DNA of 64,000 bases, taken from Burkholderiales bacterium. Its GTDB lineage: Bacteria; Pseudomonadota; Gammaproteobacteria; Burkholderiales; Burkholderiaceae_C. Where the stretch lies: the NCBI GenBank assembly GCA_016223165.1, contig JACRPO010000009.1, forward strand, positions 806,001-870,000, written 5' to 3'. Shown one piece after another: positions 41,759 through 49,374 of the stretch (within the stretch, counting starts at the first letter, position 1; each line of letters opens with the position of its first letter). The notes beneath the pieces are model-generated. The model made no database searches. It had not been told where the DNA came from and worked only from the letters and a program-made list of their open reading frames with translations. Made by a program: the position numbers and the translations under genes.

Positions 41759-43470
41759 CGATGAGAGGCGACACGCGCCCCGGCGTCCTCATGCGGCCCG
41801 CGGGCACGGCGCGGCCCGCGTCCACGGCCGCTGGTGGCCTGGCGCGCGACCGCACCGGCGACGGCGCTCGCGACGGCACTGGCGACGCCACTGGCGACGC
41901 CACCGACGGCCTCGCTGCCCACCCCACTGCCGGCCTCGCTGCCGACGCCACCGACGACATCACCTCCCTCGACGCGATCTCGCTCTCGCGCGCCATCCAT
42001 TCGCGCAGGGTTTCGTGTCGCGAGGTGATGCTGGCCTACCTCGCGCGCATCCACCGCTTGAACCCGTGCGCCAACGCGCTCGTCAACCTCGTGCCCGACG
42101 AGTGGGCGCTGGCCGAGGCCGAGCGCTGCGACGCCGAGCTCAGCGGGCCCGGCGGGCGCCACCGCGGCCGCTGGGGCTCGCGCGGGTGGATGCACGGCTT
42201 TCCGCAGGCCATCAAGGACGCGGCGCATGCCATGGGGCTGCCCACCACCTTCGGCAGCCCGCTGCTCGCCGATGCCGTGGCCCAGGTGGACAGCCTCTTC
42301 GTCGAGCGCATGAAGGCGAGCGGCGCCATCGTCATCGGCAAGACCAACATGCCCGAGCTGGGCCTGGGCTCGCACACCTACAACCCGCTCTTCGGGCGCA
42401 CGCCGAACGCGTGGGATGCGAGCGTCAGCGCCGGCGGCTCGAGCGGCGGCGCCGCGGTGGCGCTGGCGCTGCGCCTGTTGCCGGTGGCCGACGGCTCGGA
42501 CTTCATGGGCTCGCTGCGCAACCCCGCGGGCTGGAACCACGTCTTCGGCCTGCGCCCGAGCCAGGGCCGCGTGCCCGCCTTCCCCAAGCCCGAGCTCTGG
42601 GTGAGCCAGCTCGCCACCGACGGCCCGATGGCGCGCACGGTGAGCGACCTCGCCGCGCTGCTCTCCACGCAGGCCGGGCACGATGCGCGCGTGCCGCTGG
42701 CGCTGGCCGCCGAGCCGCGCAGTTATGTACCCAGCGCCAAGGAGGCGACGGTGAAGGGCCTGCGCATCGCCTGGCTCGGCGACCTCGGTGGCTACCTGGC
42801 GATGGAGCCCGGCATCCTCACCACCTGCGAGGCGGCGCTGGCGCGCCTGCAGGCGGGCGGTGCGCATGTGGAGGCGCTCGGCGCGAACGAACCGAATGGA
42901 TCCGGCGGACCGAACGAAGGGAACAGGGCTGGCGGCTTCGGCTTCTCGCCCGAGGCGCTGTGGGAAGCCTGGCTGGTCTGGCGCCGCGCCCTCGTGGCGC
43001 CGAACGTGGCCGCGCTGCTGGCGCTGCGGCCCGACGCCCGTGCCCGCATCAAGCCCGAGGCGCTGTGGGAACACGACCAGGCGCAGTCGCTCGACTTCGC
43101 CACCTTCATGCGCGCGGCGCAGGTGCGCAGCAGCTTCCACACCCACCTCGTGACGAACCTGTTCGAGCGCTTCGACCTGCTGGCGCTGCCGGCGGCGCAG
43201 GTGTGGCCGTTCGACCTGCAATGGGATTGGCCGCGGACGGTGGCCGGCCGCACGATGGACACCTACCACCGCTGGATGGAGGTGACGCTCTACGCCACCT
43301 TCGCCGGGCTGCCGGCGATCAGCGTGCCGGCGGGGTTCCATCCCGAACACGGCAAGTGGCCGATGGGGCTGCAGCTGATCGGGCGGCCGCTCGCGGATGC
43401 GGCGTTGGTCAGGGCGGCGGCGGGGTATGAGGGCTTGATCGGCGCCGAGCTGCAGCGGCGGCCGGGATGA
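41755..43470 (+). CDS. Amidase-signature enzyme 3 with repeat-rich N-terminus
   Basis: A 571-residue amidase. Residues ~1-65 are low complexity and encoded by 12-bp tandem repeats; conserved sequence begins near DDITSLDAISLSRAIHSRR. Catalytic Lys is in FPQAIKDAAHAMG, serines in SAGGSSGGAAVALAL, then GSDFMGSLRNPAGWN. It is coupled to amidase 2 by ATGA. A genuine start nearer to the conserved part is possible, but no strong ribosome site was found there. Confidence 0.88.
   Translation: MTMRGDTRPGVLMRPAGTARPASTAAGGLARDRTGDGARDGTGDATGDATDGLAAHPTAGLAADATDDITSLDAISLSRAIHSRRVSCREVMLAYLARIHRLNPCANALVNLVPDEWALAEAERCDAELSGPGGRHRGRWGSRGWMHGFPQAIKDAAHAMGLPTTFGSPLLADAVAQVDSLFVERMKASGAIVIGKTNMPELGLGSHTYNPLFGRTPNAWDASVSAGGSSGGAAVALALRLLPVADGSDFMGSLRNPAGWNHVFGLRPSQGRVPAFPKPELWVSQLATDGPMARTVSDLAALLSTQAGHDARVPLALAAEPRSYVPSAKEATVKGLRIAWLGDLGGYLAMEPGILTTCEAALARLQAGGAHVEALGANEPNGSGGPNEGNRAGGFGFSPEALWEAWLVWRRALVAPNVAALLALRPDARARIKPEALWEHDQAQSLDFATFMRAAQVRSSFHTHLVTNLFERFDLLALPAAQVWPFDLQWDWPRTVAGRTMDTYHRWMEVTLYATFAGLPAISVPAGFHPEHGKWPMGLQLIGRPLADAALVRAAAGYEGLIGAELQRRPG
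41851..41958. repeat. 12-bp tandem repeat coding for a 4-residue repeat
   Basis: Nine consecutive 12-base units (for example GGCACTGGCGAC 41875-41886 and GCCACTGGCGAC 41887-41898; GCCACCGACGGC and GCCACCGACGAC later) encode RTGD-GARD-GTGD-ATGD-ATDG-LAAH-PTAG-LAAD-ATDD in the amidase 3 N-terminus. Units are degenerate, but period and phase are kept throughout. Confidence 0.75.
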
Positions 43471-43536
43471 GTGAATGCGCCCTTCCCCGCGCAGTGACCT
43501 CGCCACGACACTCGAAGCTTCCGCGTCGAGCTCCCG

Positions 43537-44259
43537 ATGAGTGATCCTGCCGCCTCCACGCCGCTGGCCGGGCGAGTCATCGCCGTCACCGGCGCAAGCC
43601 GTGGCATCGGCCTGGCCATCGTCGAACTGCTCGCGCGTCGTGGAGCGGTGGTCCTCGGCGGCGCGCGCTCGGCCCCCGCTGCCGGCATCGGCGGCGTGCA
43701 GTTCATGGCGCTCGATGTCACCCAGGAAACCAGCGTCATGGCCTTCGCCGACACGGCCGCGGCGCTCGGTGTCGATGCGCTCGTCAACAACGCGGGCGTC
43801 GGCTCCTTCGCCTCGTTGGAGCGCGCCACGGTCGAGGACTACAGGTGGATGATGGACACCAACGTTCTCGGCACGTTCCTGGCCAGCAAGTGGTTCATCC
43901 CCCACTTCAAGCGCCGTCACGCGAACGGCCTCGCGAGCCAGGTCGTCAACATCACCAGCGACGTGAGCGATCGAACGTTCGCCTCCGGCGGCCTGTACAC
44001 GGCAAGCAAACATGCGCAGCGCGCGCTGAGCCGCGCCCTCGCCTTCGAGGGCAGGGACTACGGGCTGCGCGTGACCGAGATCCGTCCCGGCATGACCGAC
44101 ACGCACTTCAACCATCGTGTCCCGGGGACTCCGGAGAGGGCCGCGCATCTCCGGCCGGGGGACATCGCCCATGCCGTGGCACAGGTGCTCGGCGCCCCGT
44201 CGCACCTTCGAGTCGACGAGATCGTGCTGCATCCGGTGACTCAGGACATCGTGTTCTGA
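43537..44259 (+). CDS. Short-chain dehydrogenase/reductase
   Basis: A 240-residue classical SDR. VIAVTGASRGIGLAI is the TGxxxGxG cofactor motif (residues ~14-28), DALVNNAGVGSF the NNAG motif, and YTASKHAQRAL the YxxxK catalytic pair with Ser upstream in VVNITSD. RPGMTDTHF follows. It probably acts as an NAD(P)-dependent carbonyl reductase. It is not close to any partner gene. Confidence 0.92.
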   Translation: MSDPAASTPLAGRVIAVTGASRGIGLAIVELLARRGAVVLGGARSAPAAGIGGVQFMALDVTQETSVMAFADTAAALGVDALVNNAGVGSFASLERATVEDYRWMMDTNVLGTFLASKWFIPHFKRRHANGLASQVVNITSDVSDRTFASGGLYTASKHAQRALSRALAFEGRDYGLRVTEIRPGMTDTHFNHRVPGTPERAAHLRPGDIAHAVAQVLGAPSHLRVDEIVLHPVTQDIVF

Positions 44260-44533
44260 AATCCCGTGCGGCCGGCCTTTCGCTCCGGACCGCACGCGCC
44301 ACGGACCTCTCGCCACTTGCGTCGACGAGTGCTCAATCCGGATCAGGTCTCCGCTGCAATGCCCGCATACGACTCACCGTCACCGTCACCGACGCGGCCT
44401 TCAACTTCTCGTCGATCGCAAACCAGCGGCTGCTCGGTGCTCCAAGGGTGAACGGGGTCCTTCCGGGCCCACGATCACCGAACTACGGCCAACCTCCACT
44501 GGTGCCGCGTTAGCGACCGAGCCAGTTCTTCCC
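44260..44533. other. Intergenic stretch without recognisable gene
   Basis: These 274 bases lie between the SDR and RhtB genes. They are less GC-biased than the flanks, and the ORFs in them have poor codon use and no motif I recognise. No terminal repeats or RNA-gene structure were found. Confidence 0.6.
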
Positions 44534-45166
44534 ATGCCCCTCGACCTCTGGCTCGCCTTCATCGCCGCCTCCGCGGTACTGCTCGTCCTGCCCGGCCCCA
44601 CCATCCTCACCGTCATCAGCTACTCGCTGGCGCACGGCCGGCGGGCCAATGTGCCGCTCGTCGCGGCGGTGGCGCTCGGCGACTCCACGGCGCTCGTGCT
44701 GTCGCTGCTGGGGCTGGGTGCGCTGCTCGCCACCTCGGCGTTCTGGTTCACGCTGGTCAAGGTGGCGGGTGGGCTCTACCTGCTCTGGCTCGGCTTCAAG
44801 CTGCTGCGCGCCGGGGTCGGCCCGGCCGCAGAGGTGGCGGCGCCGGCCGCCGCGCCGGGGTCGCGCTGGCGGCTTTTCGCGCACACCTACGCGGTGACGG
44901 CACTCAATCCGAAGGGCATCATCTTCTTCGTCGCCTTCCTGCCGCAGTTCCTGAGCCCGGCGCAGCCCGTGGCGCGTCAGTTGTGGGTGCTGGCGGTCAC
45001 CTTCGTCGTCATGGCCACGATCAACGCGGCGCTGTATGCGGCGTTTGCCGGTGCAGCGCGCCGCCTGCTCGCCTCGCCGCGGGCGCAGCGGCGCTTCAAC
45101 CTCGTGGGCGGTTCGCTGCTCTCGGGCGCAGGCGTATGGGCGCTGCTGGCTCGCCGCGCGGCCTGA
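44534..45166 (+). CDS. LysE/RhtB family exporter
   Basis: A 210-residue six-helix membrane protein. VLPGPTILTVISYSLAHGRR is the P-G-P signature loop after helix 1, and TALNPKGIIFFVAFLPQFL the second signature. It is an amino-acid or derivative exporter by family. It stands alone between the SDR and VOC genes. Confidence 0.9.
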   Translation: MPLDLWLAFIAASAVLLVLPGPTILTVISYSLAHGRRANVPLVAAVALGDSTALVLSLLGLGALLATSAFWFTLVKVAGGLYLLWLGFKLLRAGVGPAAEVAAPAAAPGSRWRLFAHTYAVTALNPKGIIFFVAFLPQFLSPAQPVARQLWVLAVTFVVMATINAALYAAFAGAARRLLASPRAQRRFNLVGGSLLSGAGVWALLARRAA

Positions 45167-45295
45167 AGGGAAACCGGTCGTCGCTCGCGAACGACGGCAT
45201 CCCTGGGCACCGGTCGGTGTCGGCAGCGGATCGCTGGCCACGCAGCCGCCTTTGCTCTAGCCTTCGGCGACGTGCAGCAGCGATGAGGTTGGCGA

Positions 45296-45670
45296 GTGGC
45301 AGCAGTTAGGTATCTGGTCGACGACGTCGACGCAGCCCTCCCGTTCTACCGAGCCCTGGGCTTCAGGCTGGCAGACCGTTGGGGGCCGCCCTTCGCCATC
45401 GTCAAGCGCAAGGGCCTCTCGTTGTGGCTCAGCGGCCCGGGCACCTCGGCGCGCAAGAAGCTGAAGAGCGGGGCCCTGCCCGAACCCGGCGGATGGAATC
45501 GCCTCGTCGTCGAGGTCAAGGACATCGCGGCCACGGTCGCCGCGCTCGAGGCCCAGGGCGCCCGGTTTCGCAGCAACCCCATCAGCGGGCCCGGCGGCAA
45601 GCAGGTCCTCGTCGAAGACCCTTCGGGCAACCCCATCGAGTTGTTCGAGCCGCGGCCGGGCGAGACGTGA
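45296..45670 (+). CDS. VOC/glyoxalase-fold protein
   Basis: A 124-residue protein of the vicinal-oxygen-chelate superfamily. VRYLVDDVDAALPFYRALGFRL opens the first beta-alpha-beta-beta-beta module and VLVEDPSGNPIELFEPRPG closes the second, with the common Glu metal ligand. GTG start at 45296. The Lys/Arg-rich middle (SARKKLKSG) is typical of a subgroup of unknown function. Confidence 0.85.
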   Translation: MAAVRYLVDDVDAALPFYRALGFRLADRWGPPFAIVKRKGLSLWLSGPGTSARKKLKSGALPEPGGWNRLVVEVKDIAATVAALEAQGARFRSNPISGPGGKQVLVEDPSGNPIELFEPRPGET

Positions 45671-45708
45671 GAGCCTGACCGGGGATGCGCGCTCGCGCTC
45701 GCTCCGCT

Positions 45709-45757
45709 CGTTCTCCCTCGGTCCCCCCGTTCTCCCTCGTTCTCCCTCGTTCTCCCT
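45709..45757. repeat. 10-bp tandem repeat (CGTTCTCCCT)
   Basis: Four exact CGTTCTCCCT units (45709-45718, 45728-45737, 45738-45747, 45748-45757) and one diverged unit between the first and second. It lies about 70 bases before the metallo-beta-lactamase gene. A similar array is present at 60151-60200. Confidence 0.8.
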
Positions 45758-45826
45758 CGTGCGGCCGCGGTGGGGGCGGTGATAAAAGGCGGTTCCGTTC
45801 GCCCACGCCACCCTGGAGGAAGCCCC

Positions 45827-46825
45827 ATGACTCGTCGCGTTCTTGATCGAGTTCGCCGTGCCGTTCTTCGCACCCCCTTGCTGGCCCTTGGCGCTGCCGC
45901 CGTCGCACTCGCCGCGCCGGCTCTGGCGCAGACCGTCAAGGTCACGCCGCTCGGCGGCGTCGATGGCGAGTTCTGCCCGCAAGACCGCGCGCTGGTGTTC
46001 GAGGATCCGAACGGCATGCGCCTCCTCTACGACCCGGGCCGCACCGTCGCCGGCGCGGCCGACCCGCGGCTGGGCAAGATCGACATCGTGCTCGTCAGCC
46101 ACATGCACGGCGACCACGTCGGCAACGCACACGCCAAGGCGCCCAACTCGGGCACCTGCGACAAGCCCGACACCTCGGTGTCGGCGATGCCGCACTCGAG
46201 CGCCGCGCTCATCGCGGTGGCCAAGAAGGCGAAGATCGTCACCGGCAGCGAAATGCCGCCCTTCTTCGCGGCCAAGCTGAAGGCCAACGGCGGCAACCCC
46301 GCCGATTCCGTCCTCACGCGCTTCGGTGGCAGCGTCACGATCGGCGGCGTGCGCATCGCCACCGTGCCGGCCATGCACAGCAACGGCGTCGACCCCGAGT
46401 ATTTCGGCGGCGAGCTCGGCCGCGCGATGAAGGAGGCGGGCCTCGCCGGCGACGTGGGCCTGGCCACCGGCTACTTGCTGCGCTTCAGCAACGGCCTCGT
46501 CGCCTACCTCTCCGGCGACACCGGCATCATGGCCGACCACGACTTGGTCGTGCGCAAGCACTACGGCGCCATGCTGGCGGTGATGAACATAGGCGACGGC
46601 TTCACCACCGGCCCGGCCGAGGCGGCCTACGTCATCAACGATCTCGTCAAGCCCGCTTCGGTGATCGCCTCGCACGCCAACGAGGTGGCCACGAGCGGCG
46701 GCAAGGTGCGCGCGGGCAGCAAGACCGATTCGTTCATGAAGGCCGTGAAGGCGCCGGTGCACATCCCGCTGTCGGGCAGGACGATGGAGTTCGACGGCAC
46801 CGGCAAGTGCACGGCCGGGTGCTGA
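45827..46825 (+). CDS. Secreted metallo-beta-lactamase-fold hydrolase
   Basis: A 332-residue protein. A signal peptide (LLALGAAAVALAAPALAQ) directs it to the periplasm. SHMHGDHVGN is the HxHxDH zinc motif, and PAMHSNG and SGDTG are further metal-binding segments. GGAGGA precedes ATG 45827. Family members hydrolyse esters, thioesters or lactones; the substrate is unknown. The following hydrolase gene overlaps its 3' end by 19 bases. Confidence 0.9.
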   Translation: MTRRVLDRVRRAVLRTPLLALGAAAVALAAPALAQTVKVTPLGGVDGEFCPQDRALVFEDPNGMRLLYDPGRTVAGAADPRLGKIDIVLVSHMHGDHVGNAHAKAPNSGTCDKPDTSVSAMPHSSAALIAVAKKAKIVTGSEMPPFFAAKLKANGGNPADSVLTRFGGSVTIGGVRIATVPAMHSNGVDPEYFGGELGRAMKEAGLAGDVGLATGYLLRFSNGLVAYLSGDTGIMADHDLVVRKHYGAMLAVMNIGDGFTTGPAEAAYVINDLVKPASVIASHANEVATSGGKVRAGSKTDSFMKAVKAPVHIPLSGRTMEFDGTGKCTAGC

Positions 46826-47406
46826 CGAGCCGCAGGGCGACCTTCGTGCTCGCGCACGGCGCCTGGGGTGGCGCGCACGGTCTCCGGCACGTGCGACGCC
46901 TGCTGCGCACCGAGGGGCACGAGATCAGCACGCCCAGTCTCACCGGCATCGGCGAGCGTGTGCACCTGGCGAGCCCGCCGGTGACACTCGGCACGCATGT
47001 GCGCGACGTCGTCAACCACGTGCTCTACGAAGACCTGCGGGGCATCGTGCTCGTCGGCTTCTCGTACGGCGGCTTCGTCGTCACTGGCGCGCTCGAGCAC
47101 ATCGCCGACCGGGTGAGCCACCTCGTCTACCTCGATGCCTTCGTGCCCGCGAGCGGCGAGTCGCTCGGGAGCCATGTGCGCGGCGAGGGCCGCGCCAAGC
47201 TCGCGCTCGGCGAGGAGTGGCTCGTCAGCGGGCCGGTGCGCGAATTCGACGACGACGCCGAAGCGGCGTGGATGGGCCCCCGGCACGCCGCCGCCTCGCC
47301 GGACTGGCGCTACCGCGAGATCGCCACCAACCACATGGTGGCCAAGAACCGGCCGCAAGAGACGGCGCGGCTGCTCGCCGAGGCAGCGGGCGCGTCGGCC
47401 CGGTGA
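46807..47406 (+). CDS. Shortened alpha/beta hydrolase (salicylate-esterase-like)
   Basis: A 199-residue alpha/beta hydrolase. FVLAHGAWGGAHGLRHVRRLL is the oxyanion part, VLVGFSYGGFVV the nucleophile elbow, LVYLDAFVP carries the usual Asp, and EIATNHMVAKNRPQETARLL holds the final His. The region between the Asp and the His is about 40 residues shorter than in typical relatives (roughly 235-250 residues), so the cap is reduced. GTG start at 46807 within the end of the previous gene suggests coupling. Confidence 0.75.
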   Translation: MHGRVLTSRRATFVLAHGAWGGAHGLRHVRRLLRTEGHEISTPSLTGIGERVHLASPPVTLGTHVRDVVNHVLYEDLRGIVLVGFSYGGFVVTGALEHIADRVSHLVYLDAFVPASGESLGSHVRGEGRAKLALGEEWLVSGPVREFDDDAEAAWMGPRHAAASPDWRYREIATNHMVAKNRPQETARLLAEAAGASAR

Positions 47407-47432
47407 TCGATGGAACCGGAGCGCGGCGCGCG

Positions 47433-47945
47433 ATGTCCGACGATGCGCAGATCGCGGGCTTCCTCGCGAAGTACGCACCGGCCATCGTCGCCGACCTGCA
47501 GGTGGCACGTGCCGCGCTCACGCGTCTCGTGCCGCGCGGCTACGAGCTCGTCTACGACAACTACAACGCGCTCGCCTTCGGCTTCGGGCCGACGCCGCGC
47601 GCTTCCGACGTGGTGATCTCGCTGGCCGCGTATCCGAAGTGGGTGACGCTCTTCTTCCTCCGGGGCGCCTCGCTCGCCGACCCCGCCTGCCTGCTGCAAG
47701 GCAGCGGCAGCCGCGTGCGCAGCGTGCGCCTGAGCCCGCTCGCCGTGCTCGAGAGCGCCGGCGTGCAGGACCTGCTCGGGCGGGCGCTGGCCGGCGACGC
47801 CGTGGCCTTCGGCGCGGCACCGGCCCTGACGACGATCGTCAAGTCGGTGTCCGCCAAGCAGCGACCGCGCCAGCCGCCGGGCGCGGGGATCGCCCCTGCA
47901 GCCGCCAAGCCCGGCAACCGACCCAGCCGCCGAGACTCGCCATGA
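47433..47945 (+). CDS. DUF1801 (YdhG/iron-chaperone-like) protein
   Basis: A 170-residue protein. IAGFLAKYAPAIVADLQVAR and GYELVYDNYNALAFGFGPTP with AYPKWVTLFFLRG match the DUF1801/YdhG-type fold related to frataxin-like iron chaperones. The C-terminal ~30 residues are Pro/Ala-rich and disordered. It overlaps the DUF3224 gene by ATGA. Function is not established. Confidence 0.7.
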   Translation: MSDDAQIAGFLAKYAPAIVADLQVARAALTRLVPRGYELVYDNYNALAFGFGPTPRASDVVISLAAYPKWVTLFFLRGASLADPACLLQGSGSRVRSVRLSPLAVLESAGVQDLLGRALAGDAVAFGAAPALTTIVKSVSAKQRPRQPPGAGIAPAAAKPGNRPSRRDSP

Positions 47946-48388
47946 CCCAACCCGCGCAGCCCGCGCAAGTCGCACACCTCGCGCATCTCGCCCGAGGCGC
48001 CTTCACCGTCAAGCTCGCCCCGCTCGCCTTCGAAGGCCAGCCCGAGGGCTCCAAGCTCGGCCGCCTGTCGATCGACAAGCAGATCACGGGTGATCTCGTC
48101 GCCACCACCGCCGGCCAGATGCTGAGCGCGATGACCGAGACGCAGGGCTCGGCCGGCTACGTGGCCATCGAGCGCGTCACGGGTGCGCTGCACGGGCGCC
48201 GCGGCAGCTTCGTTCTGCAGCACACGGGCTCGATGAACCGCGGCACGCCGTCGCTCACGGTGAGCGTCGTGCCCGACTCGGGCACCGACGAGCTGGCCGG
48301 GTTGGAGGGCGACTTCCGCATCGTCATCGAGGGCGGCCAGCACCGCTACGAGTTCCAGTATTCGCTGCCGGCAAGGAACGAACCTTGA
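47942..48388 (+). CDS. DUF3224 family protein
   Basis: A 148-residue protein. RGAFTVKLAPLAFEGQPEGS, LGRLSIDKQITGDL and SAGYVAIERVTGALHGRRGS are diagnostic of DUF3224, a small beta-barrel family without known activity. Start overlaps the previous stop. It is placed in a chain of small enzymes on the same strand. Confidence 0.9.
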   Translation: MTQPAQPAQVAHLAHLARGAFTVKLAPLAFEGQPEGSKLGRLSIDKQITGDLVATTAGQMLSAMTETQGSAGYVAIERVTGALHGRRGSFVLQHTGSMNRGTPSLTVSVVPDSGTDELAGLEGDFRIVIEGGQHRYEFQYSLPARNEP

Positions 48389-48425
48389 GCGCTCGAACGA
48401 GGCGGCGCAGGGGGAGGCGCGGCGC

Positions 48426-49310
48426 ATGACCACACCTTCGCTGCGAGTGGCCGTGCTCGGCGCCACCGGTGTCTACGGGCGCCACCTGCTGCCGCGCCTG
48501 GCCGCGGCCGGGCACCGCGTGCGTGCGCTCGTGCGCCGGCCGCAGGCGGCCACGCTGGCGGCGGCCTGTGGCGCCGAGGTGGTGGCCGCCGATCTCTTCG
48601 ACGAAGCCTCGCTCGGCGCCGGGCTCGCCGGCTGCGACGTGGCCGTCAACCTCGCCACCAGCCTTCCGAGCCTGGGCTCGACGGGCGGCGACTTTGCCGC
48701 CAACGACCGCCTGCGGCGCGAAGGCACGCCGGTGTGGGTGCGCGCCTGCCGCGCCGCCGGCGTGCCGCGGCTGCTGCAGCAGAGCATCGCGATGACGCAT
48801 GCCGGCGGCGGCGCGGCCTGGGCCGACGAGACGACCTTCCACGCCATCGACGAGACGAGCGTCTTCGGCCAGGCGGTGGCCGCCGTGCGCGTGATGGAGG
48901 CGACGATCGAGTCTTCCGGCGCCGACTGGCTCATCCTGCGCGGCGGCCTGTTCTACGGGCCGGGCACCGGCTTCGATGACGACTGGTTCACGCGCGCCCG
49001 CGCCGGCAAGCTGCGCCTGCCCGAGGAAGGCCAAGACCACGTGTCGCTCGTGCATGTGGCCGACATGGCGGCCGCCACGGTGGCGGCCCTCGAGCGCTGG
49101 CCCTCGCGGCAGGCGCTCATCGTCGCCGACGACGCGCCGGCGCCGTGGCGCGATGTCTTCGGCTTCGTCTGCGCTTGCGCCGGCGTGGCGCCGCCGTTGC
49201 CCGGCGGCCCGGCGCGCATGCCCTCGTTCCGGGTGACGAACCGGCGCGCGCGCGAGTGGCTCGGCTGGCGCCCGCGCTACCCGGACTATCGCGCCGGGCT
49301 CGTGCGCTGA
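48426..49310 (+). CDS. NAD-dependent epimerase/NAD(P)-binding protein
   Basis: A 294-residue extended-SDR-like protein. RVAVLGATGVYGRHLLPRL is the Rossmann motif (residues ~6-24); GCDVAVNLATSLP follows; WLILRGGLFYGPGTG, HVSLVHVADMAAATVAALE and a C-terminal REWLGWRPRYPDYRAGL are as in nucleoside-diphosphate-sugar epimerases. A catalytic Tyr-Lys pair is not evident. It starts 37 bases after the DUF3224 gene. Confidence 0.85.
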   Translation: MTTPSLRVAVLGATGVYGRHLLPRLAAAGHRVRALVRRPQAATLAAACGAEVVAADLFDEASLGAGLAGCDVAVNLATSLPSLGSTGGDFAANDRLRREGTPVWVRACRAAGVPRLLQQSIAMTHAGGGAAWADETTFHAIDETSVFGQAVAAVRVMEATIESSGADWLILRGGLFYGPGTGFDDDWFTRARAGKLRLPEEGQDHVSLVHVADMAAATVAALERWPSRQALIVADDAPAPWRDVFGFVCACAGVAPPLPGGPARMPSFRVTNRRAREWLGWRPRYPDYRAGLVR

Positions 49311-49374
49311 GGCCGGGCGGGGCGGGGGCCGAGATGCCGGCAACCCGGTCGTCGCTCGGCAAGCGGCGAGGTGG

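Noticed and set aside
44260..44533. Possible second MITE because the gap is also 274 bases
   Set aside because: No terminal inverted repeats and no similarity to the 61114 element; equal length is a coincidence.
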